A stretch of DNA of 64,000 nt from Commensalibacter sp963921845 (GTDB lineage Bacteria > Pseudomonadota > Alphaproteobacteria > Acetobacterales > Acetobacteraceae): assembly GCF_963921845.1 (NCBI RefSeq), contig NZ_CAWUGZ010000130.1, positions 4,243-68,242 of the forward strand, given 5' to 3'. The notes under the pieces were generated by a model that was given only the letters and a program-made list of their open reading frames with translations, was not told the DNA's origin and made no database searches. This document shows positions 37,122-47,099 of the stretch, piece after piece. Position numbers and translations under genes: made by a program. The first letter of the stretch is position 1. The number at the start of each line of letters is the position of its first letter.

Positions 37122-37646
37122 TTATTTTTTTAATGAGGTTGGCGTTGCACCTTTTTTAGGGTTGTTTCCTAAACTTAAATTGCTGTGTATACGTTCGTTT
37201 TCAGCATATCCATCCACAGCCAAATCGGAAGGCTTATTATTTTTCCAAAACATAACTTGATCAACAAAACTGTTGTCAGTTAGCATTTCATCTTGCTGAA
37301 TGGGCTTTTGAGCAGATTGCGTCACTTGATCAACCAGATTGCTTTGTCCTGTGGATCCGCTGTTCTTTGACGATTCTAGAGCAACATCAGGCGACAATAT
37401 TTCCAAAGTTTGTTGTCTAATCGATTCCTGTTGAGGATGGGCATTGTTATTGTCAGGGATTAATAAACTATCCGTCGGTGGCATGGACAAAGGCGAACGC
37501 GTGGTAACCGTGTATTCATCGGGCATCGAACGTTTTAATCCAATAGCACGCGACACATCATCACCAGAACAAGCGGATAAAAAAAACAATACTCCTAATA
37601 GACATCCCACTGGCTTTAAGGAATTTAGGCGTAAACGTTGTTCCAT
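37122..37646 (-). CDS. BamF-type lipoprotein (DUF3035)
   Basis: A 174 aa outer-membrane lipoprotein. The lipobox LSAC puts the acylated Cys at residue 26, and the next residues GLKRSMPDEYTVTTRSPLSMPP match the conserved start of DUF3035 proteins, named BamF in alphaproteobacteria as an accessory of the beta-barrel assembly machine. The rest is Gln/Asn-rich and low in complexity. A GAGG precedes the ATG. It lies between lspA, which processes lipoproteins, and mutL. Confidence 0.78.
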   Translation of the reverse strand: MEQRLRLNSLKPVGCLLGVLFFLSACSGDDVSRAIGLKRSMPDEYTVTTRSPLSMPPTDSLLIPDNNNAHPQQESIRQQTLEILSPDVALESSKNSGSTGQSNLVDQVTQSAQKPIQQDEMLTDNSFVDQVMFWKNNKPSDLAVDGYAENERIHSNLSLGNNPKKGATPTSLKK

Positions 37647-37689
37647 AATTCTGCCTCTTTACTCATAAATTTAATCTTGGAATACAAAG

Positions 37690-38208
37690 TTATTCTTGTG
37701 CGTTTTTATTTTCTTTTAGAAACAAAGCATCAAAAAGAAGAATAGCTACACCGCAAACAATAGCACTATCTGCAACATTGAAAACATACCATGACCACTG
37801 ACCAATGTGGAAATGAATGAAATCAATCACTGCTCCTAAACGTATACGATCCATTACGTTACCTATTGCCCCACCAATAATCGCGCCTAAAGCTAGGGTA
37901 ATCCACCATTTTTTTGTTCTTACTAACCAAAGAAATAAAAAAAATACAATACATAAAGCAAGCAAGGTAAAAAGAATAGGCGCAACGTTACCAAGCTGAC
38001 TGAATAATCCAAACGTAATAGCTTTATTCCAAACCATAGTAAAATTAAGGGTTGGCATAATGGCTATTGTTCCTTTTTCTGGCAACTGGATAATGTTGAT
38101 TATCCAGTATTTACTAAGTTGATCAAGAAATAAAACGATCAAGGAAATCATTAATCCTATACACGTATGTTTTACTATATAGGATTTCGCCTTAAAAAAA
38201 TTCATCAT
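37690..38208 (-). CDS. lspA: Lipoprotein signal peptidase II
   Basis: Cleaves signal peptides of lipoproteins in the inner membrane. The 172 aa protein has four membrane segments and the two catalytic aspartates, in GNVMDRIRLGAVIDF and FNVADSAI. I use the ATG at 38208 that overlaps the ileS stop as TGATG; a GTG at 38211 is an alternative. The ileS-lspA order is widely conserved. Several lipoprotein substrates are encoded in this window, including the BamF-type gene next door. Confidence 0.95.
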   Translation of the reverse strand: MMNFFKAKSYIVKHTCIGLMISLIVLFLDQLSKYWIINIIQLPEKGTIAIMPTLNFTMVWNKAITFGLFSQLGNVAPILFTLLALCIVFFLFLWLVRTKKWWITLALGAIIGGAIGNVMDRIRLGAVIDFIHFHIGQWSWYVFNVADSAIVCGVAILLFDALFLKENKNAQE

Positions 38209-41111
38209 CACACTTGGGGCTTAAGCGATTGTGCATGAATAACATCTGCACACCGCACACAAAGTTCGGAATGTTCTGTATCGTGGCCAACTTCCTCCAA
38301 TACTTTCCAACATCGAACACATTTACGTCCCAAAGCTAAGGAAACTTTTGGAATGGCATGGGCTTTACCAGATTGTATCCCTTCGTTGGAATACATTGAA
38401 CCCGTTCCAGGGTCAATAATAATATCCACATGCGACACAATTGTAAGCTCTGCCCAATCGTATTGTCCAAAAACAGCTGCCTCTGCTTCTGAGAAAGAAA
38501 GCTCTACAGAAGCTTGAAGCGACGACTTAATCAAACCAGATCTCCTAGATTCTTCGATTTCTGTTGTAATAATTCGACGTATAGCCCGCAATTGCGCCCA
38601 GCGTTCCGCCAAAGTAGAATTATACCATGATTTTGGTACGAGCGGAAATTCTTGTAAATGAACACTATTTTCCTCACCGAAACGAGCCATCCAAGCTTCT
38701 TCAGCCGTAAAACATAAAACTGGTGCCAGCCAAGTACACAAAAAACGATGAAGAATATCTAGTACTGTCCGAACAGACCGTCTTTTCAAACTCTCGGGAC
38801 CATCACAATATAAAGCATCTTTGCGAATATCGAAATAAAAAGCCGATAAGTCATTCGTACAAAAATAATGTAGTGTTGGATACAACCCAACCCACTCATG
38901 GGTTTCTATTGCCTTTTGCACAGCGTGATTTAACTCTGCTAAACGATGCAATACCCATTGCTCAAGTTCTGGCAACTCTTGGTATGGAACTTTTTCTTGT
39001 TCCTTAAAACCATTTAATCCCCCAAGTATCCAACGTAACGTATTGCGTAAGCGTCTATACAACTCGCCTTGCTGTTTAAGAATTTCTTTACCAATTCTCA
39101 AATCGTCATTGGTGTCTGAATTCATTACCCACAAACGCAAGATATCGGCACCCAGTGAATCATTGACGTCTTGAGGCGCCACCACATTCCCTAAAGACTT
39201 CGACATTTTACGGCCTTGCTCATCCATAACAAAACCGTTGGTTACAATTGCCTTATAAGGAGCTATACCCCTCGTTCCAATGCATTCAAGCAAAGAAGAT
39301 TGAAACCATCCTCGATGTTGATCGGAACCTTCTAAATACAAGTCGGCTGGAAAATTAAGATTGTGTTGCCCTAAAACAAAAGCATGGGTCGATCCACTCT
39401 CAAACCAAACATCAACAATATCAAAAATTTGCTCGTACTCTTCGGGATTATACGCCTCACCTAAAAACCGTGAAGCGGGTGAACTATACCATGCGTCCGC
39501 TCCTTCAACTTTGAAGGCTTCGACAATGCGGTCCATCACCTGTGCATCTCTTAAGACTTGCTTAGTCGTTTTATGAATAAATACAGCAATCGGTACTCCC
39601 CAGGCACGTTGTCTACTGATGCACCAATCTGGACGAGAGGCAACCATGCTGGTTAAGCGATTGCGAACTTGGGCCGGTACGAACACAACAGTTTTTAGAG
39701 CTTCCAACGCATGTTTTCGGATAGACCGTTGATCATCCATGGCGATAAACCACTGAGGGGTAGCACGAAAAATAACAGGGGCACGAGAACGCCAGGAATG
39801 AGGGTAAGAATGAACAAGCGAAGAGCGTGCCACTAATCCTACAAAGGCTTTACGCTCTGCATGTGCTTGATCTCTGACCAAACTTAACTGCTCGCAAACG
39901 GGATCCGCCGCTTTAAAAACATGTATCCCGGCAAATAAAGGCACATGGGATCCGTACCGACCATCGTCTTCGACCAGTTCATCAACCCCTATATGGTGCT
40001 CTTGACAAAGATAGAAATCATCTTCACCGTGAGCCGGCGCACAATGAACCAGACCCGTGCCAGCTTCCGTCGTAACAAAATCGCCTGCCAACAAGGGGAC
40101 ATCGTAATCATACCCTTTCCCCCTTAAAGGATGGGAAAGTAATTTACCCTTTAATTCTTCACCCTTTACGGTATGTAAGACATGATGCTTTAAAATACCC
40201 ACTTGCTGGCAAAAATGTTCAATTAATTCTTTGGCGATCAAAAATTTCGCTGAGCTATAAACATGGGAATCTTCGGAAACCCTATCAACTTCTATTATTT
40301 CGTAAGTAATTTTAGGGTTGTATGCAACGGCTTTATTCGCCGGGATGGTCCAAGGCGTCGTTGTCCAAATAACTGCAGAAACCCCTTGTAGATAGTTATC
40401 GTTTTCATTTATTCCTGTGATAAAAGGAAACGCAACAAAGATCGTAACCGACGTATGATCATAATATTCGATTTCTGCTTCGGCCAACGCTGTTTTTTCA
40501 ACAGGGCTCCACATAACGGGACGTAAACCGCGATACAAACTACCATTCAATAAAAACTTGCCAATTTCTCCTACGATAACGGATTCAGAAGTATAATCCA
40601 TCGTGGCATAACGGTTATCCCATTCGCCTTGTACCCCTAATCGTTGAAATTCAGAAGATTGAGTGGTAAGCCATTCCTGTGCGTACTGTCGACATTCTGC
40701 ACGAAATTGAAGAATAGGAACATCGTCTTTATTTTTCCCCGACTTACGGTATTTTTCCTCAATTTTCCATTCAATAGGCAGTCCGTGACAATCCCAACCG
40801 GGTATATAACGAACGATTTGACCCTGCATACGATGCGCACGATTAACCACATCCTTAATAATTTTATTTAAAGCATGACCGATATGCAAATGTCCATTGG
40901 CGTAAGGGGGGCCGTCGTGTAAAGTAAAGACCTTGCCATTTTTTGCTGAACGCTCATCCGATATTCTTTTAATCGATTCATCCAAACCTATTTTTTTCCA
41001 ATGCTCCAAGATTTCGGGTTCTTTTCTTGGCAAATTCCCCCGCATGGGAAAAGAAGTTGTAGGTAAAAAAACTGTATCACGATACAGATCATTTGATTTG
41101 GATTCAGTCAT
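38208..41111 (-). CDS. ileS: Isoleucyl-tRNA synthetase
   Basis: Charges tRNA(Ile) with isoleucine in the cytoplasm. The 967 aa class I enzyme has the HIGH motif in NGHLHIGHALN (about residues 72-82), a large editing domain (about 200-400), KMSKS in GRKMSKSLGN (about 630-640), and a C-terminal zinc-binding end with paired Cys (CVRCWK and CVRC). It is followed by lspA with a one-base overlap and preceded by ribF. Confidence 0.96.
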   Translation of the reverse strand: MTESKSNDLYRDTVFLPTTSFPMRGNLPRKEPEILEHWKKIGLDESIKRISDERSAKNGKVFTLHDGPPYANGHLHIGHALNKIIKDVVNRAHRMQGQIVRYIPGWDCHGLPIEWKIEEKYRKSGKNKDDVPILQFRAECRQYAQEWLTTQSSEFQRLGVQGEWDNRYATMDYTSESVIVGEIGKFLLNGSLYRGLRPVMWSPVEKTALAEAEIEYYDHTSVTIFVAFPFITGINENDNYLQGVSAVIWTTTPWTIPANKAVAYNPKITYEIIEVDRVSEDSHVYSSAKFLIAKELIEHFCQQVGILKHHVLHTVKGEELKGKLLSHPLRGKGYDYDVPLLAGDFVTTEAGTGLVHCAPAHGEDDFYLCQEHHIGVDELVEDDGRYGSHVPLFAGIHVFKAADPVCEQLSLVRDQAHAERKAFVGLVARSSLVHSYPHSWRSRAPVIFRATPQWFIAMDDQRSIRKHALEALKTVVFVPAQVRNRLTSMVASRPDWCISRQRAWGVPIAVFIHKTTKQVLRDAQVMDRIVEAFKVEGADAWYSSPASRFLGEAYNPEEYEQIFDIVDVWFESGSTHAFVLGQHNLNFPADLYLEGSDQHRGWFQSSLLECIGTRGIAPYKAIVTNGFVMDEQGRKMSKSLGNVVAPQDVNDSLGADILRLWVMNSDTNDDLRIGKEILKQQGELYRRLRNTLRWILGGLNGFKEQEKVPYQELPELEQWVLHRLAELNHAVQKAIETHEWVGLYPTLHYFCTNDLSAFYFDIRKDALYCDGPESLKRRSVRTVLDILHRFLCTWLAPVLCFTAEEAWMARFGEENSVHLQEFPLVPKSWYNSTLAERWAQLRAIRRIITTEIEESRRSGLIKSSLQASVELSFSEAEAAVFGQYDWAELTIVSHVDIIIDPGTGSMYSNEGIQSGKAHAIPKVSLALGRKCVRCWKVLEEVGHDTEHSELCVRCADVIHAQSLKPQV

Positions 41112-41219
41112 AATGCCATTCTAACGGTAACAATGATAAACAAATGCGTATTTATTTCTCGTACAAAAAATTCAATGCAACGCGAAATAAATACCACAAT
41201 TATAGCCAGTGAAAATAGA

Positions 41220-42161
41220 TTATTTCTTCACATTCATCGTATCAAGAAAATATTTGCTTTGTTGAGCATCTTTCTCAATTTGCATTTTCAACGCAGCTAT
41301 AGAGTTATATTTTTTTTCTTCTCGAATAAAATGATGAAAAGTGATTTTTAATAATTTCCCATAAAGATCCGCATCGAAGTCAAAAATATGCACTTCTAAG
41401 CTGCACACTGGTTGCACCCCAATAGTAGGCCGATACCCGATATTGGCCACCCCATTATAGATTGTAGCGTTGGGCAACTGAACGGTTACGGCATAAACGC
41501 CACATTTAGGTTCCAAATGATTACCAAGCGACAAATTGGCAGTTGGAAAACCAAGTGTCCTACCCCTTTGCTCCCCATGTTGAACTATATTTTCTATTGC
41601 CCATGCCCTGCCCAATAAATTTTGAGCTTCATGAGGATGACCCGTTTTTAGTAAATGACGAATACGACTAGAAGAAATTATACCGGACGAATCCGTTAAA
41701 GGCTTAACCGCAGAAAAGCCAATTTTCAGTTTCTTTAATTCAAAACCAAGGTAACGAACAGAACCTACTCTATTATTTCCAAAGGCGAATTGCTCTCCGC
41801 ATACCACGTGTTTTGTATCAAGCTGATTGTGTAAAATCTTATGGATAAAATCATAACCACTTAAAGCCGCAAACTGCGCATCAAATGTATATTGAAAAAT
41901 ATAATCAATGCCTAAATCGGACAAAGCTTTGTTACGTTCATCAGCATTCGTTAAACGAAATTTTTTCTGATCCCTTGAAAAAAACTCTCTAGGATGCGGT
42001 TCGAATGTAACAACAGATAGACGCTTACCCTTACTATGTTGCCTTAATTGCTTAATTAAATACGCATGTCCTCGATGGACACCATCAAAATTACCTAATG
42101 CAGTAACCGAACCGTAAGCTTCGGGGGGTATGTTTTGCCCGTCCTTTAAAATAATAGTCAT
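41220..42161 (-). CDS. ribF: Bifunctional riboflavin kinase/FAD synthetase
   Basis: Turns riboflavin into FMN and then FAD. The 313 aa protein has an N-terminal adenylyltransferase domain (ALGNFDGVHRGH near residues 22-33, then SSSRIRHLL) and a C-terminal kinase domain (GFPTANL, GVYAV, NIGYRPT). No FMN riboswitch is visible upstream. It precedes ileS by about 110 bases on the same strand, the common ribF-ileS-lspA order. Confidence 0.94.
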   Translation of the reverse strand: MTIILKDGQNIPPEAYGSVTALGNFDGVHRGHAYLIKQLRQHSKGKRLSVVTFEPHPREFFSRDQKKFRLTNADERNKALSDLGIDYIFQYTFDAQFAALSGYDFIHKILHNQLDTKHVVCGEQFAFGNNRVGSVRYLGFELKKLKIGFSAVKPLTDSSGIISSSRIRHLLKTGHPHEAQNLLGRAWAIENIVQHGEQRGRTLGFPTANLSLGNHLEPKCGVYAVTVQLPNATIYNGVANIGYRPTIGVQPVCSLEVHIFDFDADLYGKLLKITFHHFIREEKKYNSIAALKMQIEKDAQQSKYFLDTMNVKK

Positions 42162-42214
42162 AAACGGTAATCGTTCTCAATTCTCAACTTGACGTCGCTC
42201 TTAAATTCAAACCG

Positions 42215-42490
42215 TTACTGAGGATCATTTGAGACAGGTGTTTTTTCTTTGGCTTCGTGAAACGGTTGAGGCTCTTCGTTAAAAGGAACAGAGGTTTCAG
42301 AAGGAGGAAGGGGTTTGGGTTGCGATGGGCGCACCGTAGTAGTATCCGATTCATCCTCAGCCATATTTTTTTTAAACGCTTTTATACCTTTAGCAACATC
42401 CCCCATTAAAGAGGATACTTTTGATGTACCGAAGAGAAGAAGAATAACAATCAACACAATTAGCCAATGCCAAATGCTCATAGTACCCAT
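42215..42490 (-). CDS. tatA: Twin-arginine translocase subunit TatA
   Basis: Pore-forming component of the Tat system that exports folded proteins. The 91 aa protein has the short N-terminal membrane helix, the FG hinge in LLLFGTSKVSS, and an amphipathic helix VAKGIKAFKKNM, followed by a Pro- and Glu-rich tail. The ATG at 42490 has GAGGG four bases upstream. tatB and tatC are not adjacent. It lies between the CHAP gene and ribF. Confidence 0.92.
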   Translation of the reverse strand: MGTMSIWHWLIVLIVILLLFGTSKVSSLMGDVAKGIKAFKKNMAEDESDTTTVRPSQPKPLPPSETSVPFNEEPQPFHEAKEKTPVSNDPQ

Positions 42491-42645
42491 AATACCCTCA
42501 TAACTTAACTTTTTTGATCTATCCCATGATGGATCAATTATCGCCTAAATGCAAAATTTTGATTATCAAAACAAAACGAATGAAATTATAGTCGTTTTAA
42601 CACATTAGTTCCATACTTTATTTAATACTGCTAAAGTTCCAAGTG

Positions 42646-43131
42646 CTAGCGTGGAAGAATAAAACCATATGTTGAATATTTTCTTGAACCCATTTTATCT
42701 GTCGGTGGCCACCACACTTTCACCAAAGACCAATCGTTTTTAGAAGAGACGTCAAAAATCGGTGCTGCATGGTTGATATGCCTAGGCTGCCAATTTGCAT
42801 GATCAACAAGAATACGACGTGAGTTTTCTACTTTTTCTACTACAGAAACGTGCCCTAAAGGCAGATGATGAGTTCTTCGAAACACAAGAATAGCACCCGC
42901 TTGGGGTCTTTTAGTATGAATATATTTTCCAAAGGATTGATACCACCAACTATAGGCATAACCTCTTAGATTAACCCCTGTAAGTTTTCTTGCATAAGGC
43001 GCACATTCTATCGAACTGCGTTCGTTGTTACTGCTACACGCTGAAAAAAAAAGAAATAAAATTAAACTATAAAAAATACAATGGATTGACCCGCATTGCT
43101 TACGTTTTTTAAACAGAGGCCTGCAATTCAT
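42646..43131 (-). CDS. CHAP-domain lipoprotein, putative peptidoglycan amidase
   Basis: A 161 aa protein with a lipobox FSAC (acylated Cys32) and a CHAP domain. Catalytic residues are visible: Cys43 in ECAPYAR, His94 in GHVSVVE and Asn113 in DHANW. CHAP proteins hydrolyse peptide bonds in peptidoglycan or related amides, so a role in cell-wall turnover at the inner face of the outer membrane or the periplasm is likely. Its start lies inside the end of recX (23 bases) with a strong GAGGAGAAG, pointing to coupled translation. Confidence 0.82.
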   Translation of the reverse strand: MNCRPLFKKRKQCGSIHCIFYSLILFLFFSACSSNNERSSIECAPYARKLTGVNLRGYAYSWWYQSFGKYIHTKRPQAGAILVFRRTHHLPLGHVSVVEKVENSRRILVDHANWQPRHINHAAPIFDVSSKNDWSLVKVWWPPTDKMGSRKYSTYGFILPR

Positions 43132-43690
43132 TCATCTTCTCCTCTGCTTCCCCAAGATCCATACCCATTACTTGTTTTACTATCTCAAAGGAAAACCCTC
43201 CCCTGGACATTACATGCCAGGCTTTATGACTATTTTCCGCCATTAATGCTGTGTCGTCACGACGAAATGGACCTATTCTCCGTTTTTTAGCAAAGACTAA
43301 AGCTGCCCATAATTCTGTATCCTTTTCTCGAAAGGATAAAGTTACCTCCTCAATAATAGAAGAAGGGACACCCCTTTGAGCTAATTTTCCTTTAATTTTC
43401 TGGATAGAGTTACCAGATCGCGTTAAAGTACGCACCCTATTCATCGCAAATTGAGCATCATCAATAGCACCAACACTCTTCATCGAAAAAACAATTTGAG
43501 AAATTAAAAACGGTACTCGAGCAAGATAATCTTCAATTTCTTTATCGCTTAGACCTTCTTTTTTTACAACAAACACCCAGCGTTTCACTTTGTTATTCAA
43601 AATTCGAATTAAGTGATTTTCAGTACTACTATATTTTGCAAGATAATTAAGTGCGTATTCTTTTAGATCTGGAAAACGAGTAAAAGACAT
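43109..43690 (-). CDS. recX: Regulatory protein RecX
   Basis: Small helical protein that limits RecA filament growth. The 193 aa protein has the three-helix repeat pattern, including ALNYLAKYSSTENHLIRIL and GAIDDAQFAMNRVR and the later IKGKLAQRGVP. recA is not in this window. It overlaps the CHAP gene by 23 bases and is the first gene of the minus-strand series continuing to fumC, although separate promoters along it are likely. Confidence 0.88.
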   Translation of the reverse strand: MSFTRFPDLKEYALNYLAKYSSTENHLIRILNNKVKRWVFVVKKEGLSDKEIEDYLARVPFLISQIVFSMKSVGAIDDAQFAMNRVRTLTRSGNSIQKIKGKLAQRGVPSSIIEEVTLSFREKDTELWAALVFAKKRRIGPFRRDDTALMAENSHKAWHVMSRGGFSFEIVKQVMGMDLGEAEEKMNELQASV

Positions 43691-43846
43691 TATCTTACCT
43701 ATCTTAAGTTTTCTAAAGCATTAAATGATGTTTTTGACTTTAATGAGGTTATACACTAGCCTAACAGGAAAAAATTGACTTTCACAAGACAATAGATAAA
43801 TATAACTGTTTTTTCTACCCACCATATCTAATAATGAAAAGTTGCC

Positions 43847-45037
43847 ATGATTCCCGTATTGATGCCTACGTATAACCGGACTGATCTCGCTTTTAAGCAA
43901 GGCAATGGTGTTTGGCTTTATACAGAAGACCATCGACGATTTTTAGATTTTGGTGCTGGAATTGCAACCTCTTCTTTGGGTCACAATCACCCCCATTTAA
44001 CGTCTGTGATCGCCCAACAAGCCCAGGCCGTTATACATACCTCCAATATCTACCGTATTCCACAAGCAGAAAAATTAGCCAAACGATTGACCGATATCAG
44101 TTTCGCGGACAGTGTTTTCTTTTGTAATTCTGGTGCAGAGGCAAATGAAGGTTTAATAAAATTAATACGTCGTACGCAATTTAAAAATGGACACCCCGAA
44201 CGTACAGATATTATATGCTTCGACCATGCGTTCCATGGTCGTACATTAACAACATTAACCGCGACCAATAATCCTAAATATCTTGAAGGGTTTGGCCCAA
44301 AAGTACCTGGCATCAAGCACGTCCCCGTCGGCGATATTGAACAATTAACGCAAGCGATTGACAGCCATACTGCAGGTTTTCTTATAGAACCTATACAAGG
44401 CGAGAGTGGTGTCAACGTTATCCCCAATGAATTTTTAAAAACGCTTCGGAAAATTTGCGAAGAAAAAGAATTGTATCTAGGATTTGATGAAATTCAATGT
44501 GGCATGGGCCGAACCGGTAAGATGTTTGCTTATCAATGGACCGATGTCGAACCCGATGTCATGTCCTTAGCAAAAGGAATAGCAGGTGGAGTTCCCATGG
44601 GAGCTTTTTTAGCTAGGGAATCTATGGCTAAACATTTAACCGCAGGAACGCATGGCTCTACCTTTGGAGGGAATGCTTTGGCGTGCGCAGCAGCCAATGC
44701 GGTCCTGGACGTAATGCTGGAACCTCCATTTCTTGAAAATGTCATTGAAGTCGGGAATTTTTTAAACACGGAGCTTCAACAATTATTGTATAAATTTCCT
44801 AATCTTTTTGAAGAGGTACGTGGTAGAGGATTAATTATCGGTTTAAAGTGCAAAATACCCCCTGTTGAACTGCAAAAAGCTGCGTTGCAACAAAATCTTT
44901 TAACCGTCTCAGCTGGAAACTATGTTCTTCGTATTGTCCCCCCCTTGATTATCACTAAAGAGGAATGCCAAGAAGGGATCAATCGTTTATCCAAAGCGGC
45001 CGAGCAACTCCTCAACACCATGGAGTTAACACAATGA
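43847..45037 (+). CDS. argD: Acetylornithine/aspartate-type aminotransferase
   Basis: PLP enzyme making N-acetylornithine in arginine synthesis and, in many bacteria, also succinyl-diaminopimelate for lysine. The 396 aa protein has the class III aminotransferase features FCNSGAEANE, the metal- and cofactor-site DEIQCGMGRTG, and the PLP Lys in SLAKGIAGG. It precedes argF with an ATGA overlap, so the two arginine enzymes are coupled. Confidence 0.94.
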   Translation: MIPVLMPTYNRTDLAFKQGNGVWLYTEDHRRFLDFGAGIATSSLGHNHPHLTSVIAQQAQAVIHTSNIYRIPQAEKLAKRLTDISFADSVFFCNSGAEANEGLIKLIRRTQFKNGHPERTDIICFDHAFHGRTLTTLTATNNPKYLEGFGPKVPGIKHVPVGDIEQLTQAIDSHTAGFLIEPIQGESGVNVIPNEFLKTLRKICEEKELYLGFDEIQCGMGRTGKMFAYQWTDVEPDVMSLAKGIAGGVPMGAFLARESMAKHLTAGTHGSTFGGNALACAAANAVLDVMLEPPFLENVIEVGNFLNTELQQLLYKFPNLFEEVRGRGLIIGLKCKIPPVELQKAALQQNLLTVSAGNYVLRIVPPLIITKEECQEGINRLSKAAEQLLNTMELTQ

Positions 45038-46032
45038 GTGCTCTGCCTAATTTTGCAAACCAAAGCTCTCAACTGAACAGTTTAAAGCATTTTCTTGATC
45101 TTAAAGATTTAAGTCATAGTACACTGCGGGGAATACTCACGCTTGCCAAACAAATGAAGGCGATGCAAAAAAATCGTAAGTATCCACTGCATCCTGCCAA
45201 ACCTCTGGAAGGTAAAACAGTAGCCTTAATTTTTTCAAAACCTTCAACGCGTACTAGGGTATCTTTTGAAGTTGGCACCTTCCAATTAGGGGGAAATCCC
45301 ATTGTTCTGTCTACAGATTCAATGCAAATCGGTCGTGGGGAAACAATTGCGGATACGGCACGTGTTTTGTCGCGGTTCGTGGATGGTATGGTTTTACGTA
45401 CAGGGTGCACCGAAGATCTTTTGGAATTAGCAAAATTTGCTTCAGTCCCTGTGATTAACGGCCTAACCCCTGCATCGCATCCCTGCCAAGTGCTTGCAGA
45501 CGTCATGACCTTTGAAGAACATAAAGGCCCCATCAAAAATTGTACCATTGCCTGGCTAGGAGACGGAAACAATGTTGCCAATTCATTTATAGAAGCCGCG
45601 GCTCAGTTCGAATTTAGAATTAATTTGGCTACACCTCCGGATTTTATGCCTTCCAAAACTGTTTTAGAGTGGGCAAAGAAAAAAGGGGCAAATATTCATT
45701 TAACAACCAGCCCTTATGAGGCCGTTAAAAATGCAGATGCTGTGTTAACGGATACCTGGATCAGTATGTCCGATAGCAAAGACGGTAAACAAGCAAGATT
45801 AAAAAATTTTTCCCCTTATCAGGTTAACGAAGACTTGATGAAATTAGCAAAACCCAATGCACTTTTTATGCATTGCTTGCCTGCACATACAGGCGAAGAG
45901 GTTACCCAAGCCGTGTTTGAAGGACCCCAGTCGGTTGTCTTTGATGAGGCAGAAAATAGGCTTCATGCTCAAAAAGCTATTTTAATGTGGTCATTGTTGT
46001 CTGACGATTGGCAAACTTACGGAAATCCTTAA
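45034..46032 (+). CDS. argF: Ornithine carbamoyltransferase
   Basis: Makes citrulline from ornithine and carbamoyl phosphate. The 332 aa protein has the carbamoyl-phosphate loop SKPSTRTRVSFE, the ornithine-site HPCQVLAD and the HCLPAH motif near the C-terminus. I set the start at 45034, which gives an ATGA overlap with argD; a frame opening at 44965 would overlap argD by 73 bases. It is followed after 62 bases by hslO. Confidence 0.95.
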   Translation: MSALPNFANQSSQLNSLKHFLDLKDLSHSTLRGILTLAKQMKAMQKNRKYPLHPAKPLEGKTVALIFSKPSTRTRVSFEVGTFQLGGNPIVLSTDSMQIGRGETIADTARVLSRFVDGMVLRTGCTEDLLELAKFASVPVINGLTPASHPCQVLADVMTFEEHKGPIKNCTIAWLGDGNNVANSFIEAAAQFEFRINLATPPDFMPSKTVLEWAKKKGANIHLTTSPYEAVKNADAVLTDTWISMSDSKDGKQARLKNFSPYQVNEDLMKLAKPNALFMHCLPAHTGEEVTQAVFEGPQSVVFDEAENRLHAQKAILMWSLLSDDWQTYGNP

Positions 46033-46094
46033 GCGCTATTTTTTAATCTTTCAGTCATTCTTTTCATATATTCCAAAACTGAAGGAGTAACGCT

Positions 46095-47015
46095 ATGAAC
46101 GAGCATTCTTTGTCCCCAGACAGACCTGATGTACCGAATCTTGTAGTAGCTTCGGGAATTACCCCTTTTTATTTTTCTTCAACCCGGGGGCGACTGGTAA
46201 CCCTTGGTCCTCTGGCTAATGTATTAATACAACGCCATAATTATCCCTACTCTATTTCCATTTTAGGAGGCGAAGCATTAGCCCTAGTAGCAGCCTTAGC
46301 GTCTGCGTTGAAATTTCAAGGATCGTTTTCTTTACAAATAAAAGGAGAAGGTGCTTTATCTCTACTCGTTGCAGATTGTACTGAAAAAGGTGAATTACGG
46401 TTTTACGCTCGCTTTGACGAAGAAAAACTTTCATCCTTGCCTCACCATGCCACGGCTTTGCAATTATTACAAAAAGGCCTTTTTGCTTTAACCGTCGACC
46501 AAAAAAATGATAAAAAAACTTACCAAGGTATGGTGGAAATAAAAGGTAATTCTCTTTCCGAAATGGCAACGCATTATTTTGAAACCAGTGAACAATACCC
46601 TTGCTGGATACGATTGGTTTGCCAATATCATGACCACGAATGGCGTGCAAGCGCTCTGATCTTAGAAAAAATTGCTGTTGATGCGACCCCTTCTCCCTTA
46701 CCTGAAAAAGACAAAGAAGAGGAATGGAACACCGCACTCATCCTAGCTCAAACAGTTACTGAAAAAGAATTACTTGAAAAAAAATTAAACAGCCAAGAAC
46801 TCATTCTTCATCTATTTGGCAGTATGTCCCCCAAAATTGCAAAAGCACGGCCTGTTTCTTACGGGTGTCGCTGTTCTCGCTCTCGTTTAATGACGGTCTT
46901 ACAATCCTTTAGCGAAGCGGATTTGAATAGTATGAGTGTTAAAGGGAATATTACCGTAACCTGCGAATTTTGCCATTATGATTTTGTGTTTAATAGAAAA
47001 GACCCTCATGCATAA
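46095..47015 (+). CDS. hslO: Redox-regulated chaperone Hsp33
   Basis: Holdase chaperone switched on by oxidation. The 306 aa protein has an N-terminal Hsp33 domain and a C-terminal zinc centre made of CRC in YGCRCSRSR and CEFC in VTCEFCHYDF, which loses zinc when oxidised. A strong GAAGGAG precedes the ATG. The argF-hslO order is common in alphaproteobacteria. Confidence 0.93.
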   Translation: MNEHSLSPDRPDVPNLVVASGITPFYFSSTRGRLVTLGPLANVLIQRHNYPYSISILGGEALALVAALASALKFQGSFSLQIKGEGALSLLVADCTEKGELRFYARFDEEKLSSLPHHATALQLLQKGLFALTVDQKNDKKTYQGMVEIKGNSLSEMATHYFETSEQYPCWIRLVCQYHDHEWRASALILEKIAVDATPSPLPEKDKEEEWNTALILAQTVTEKELLEKKLNSQELILHLFGSMSPKIAKARPVSYGCRCSRSRLMTVLQSFSEADLNSMSVKGNITVTCEFCHYDFVFNRKDPHA

Positions 47016-47099
47016 AAAGTTTTTTTGTACTATATTTGGATTATACTTCGATAAGAGTAGTATTCTTAAATAAATTGGTGTTCAGCAAAGGGAAATAAG

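Noticed and set aside
42162..42214. FMN riboswitch before ribF
   Set aside because: The space between tatA and ribF is too short for the RFN element and shows none of its conserved parts.
44965..45033. Longer argF start inside argD
   Set aside because: It would overlap argD by 73 bases; the ATGA junction at 45034 gives a normal protein length.
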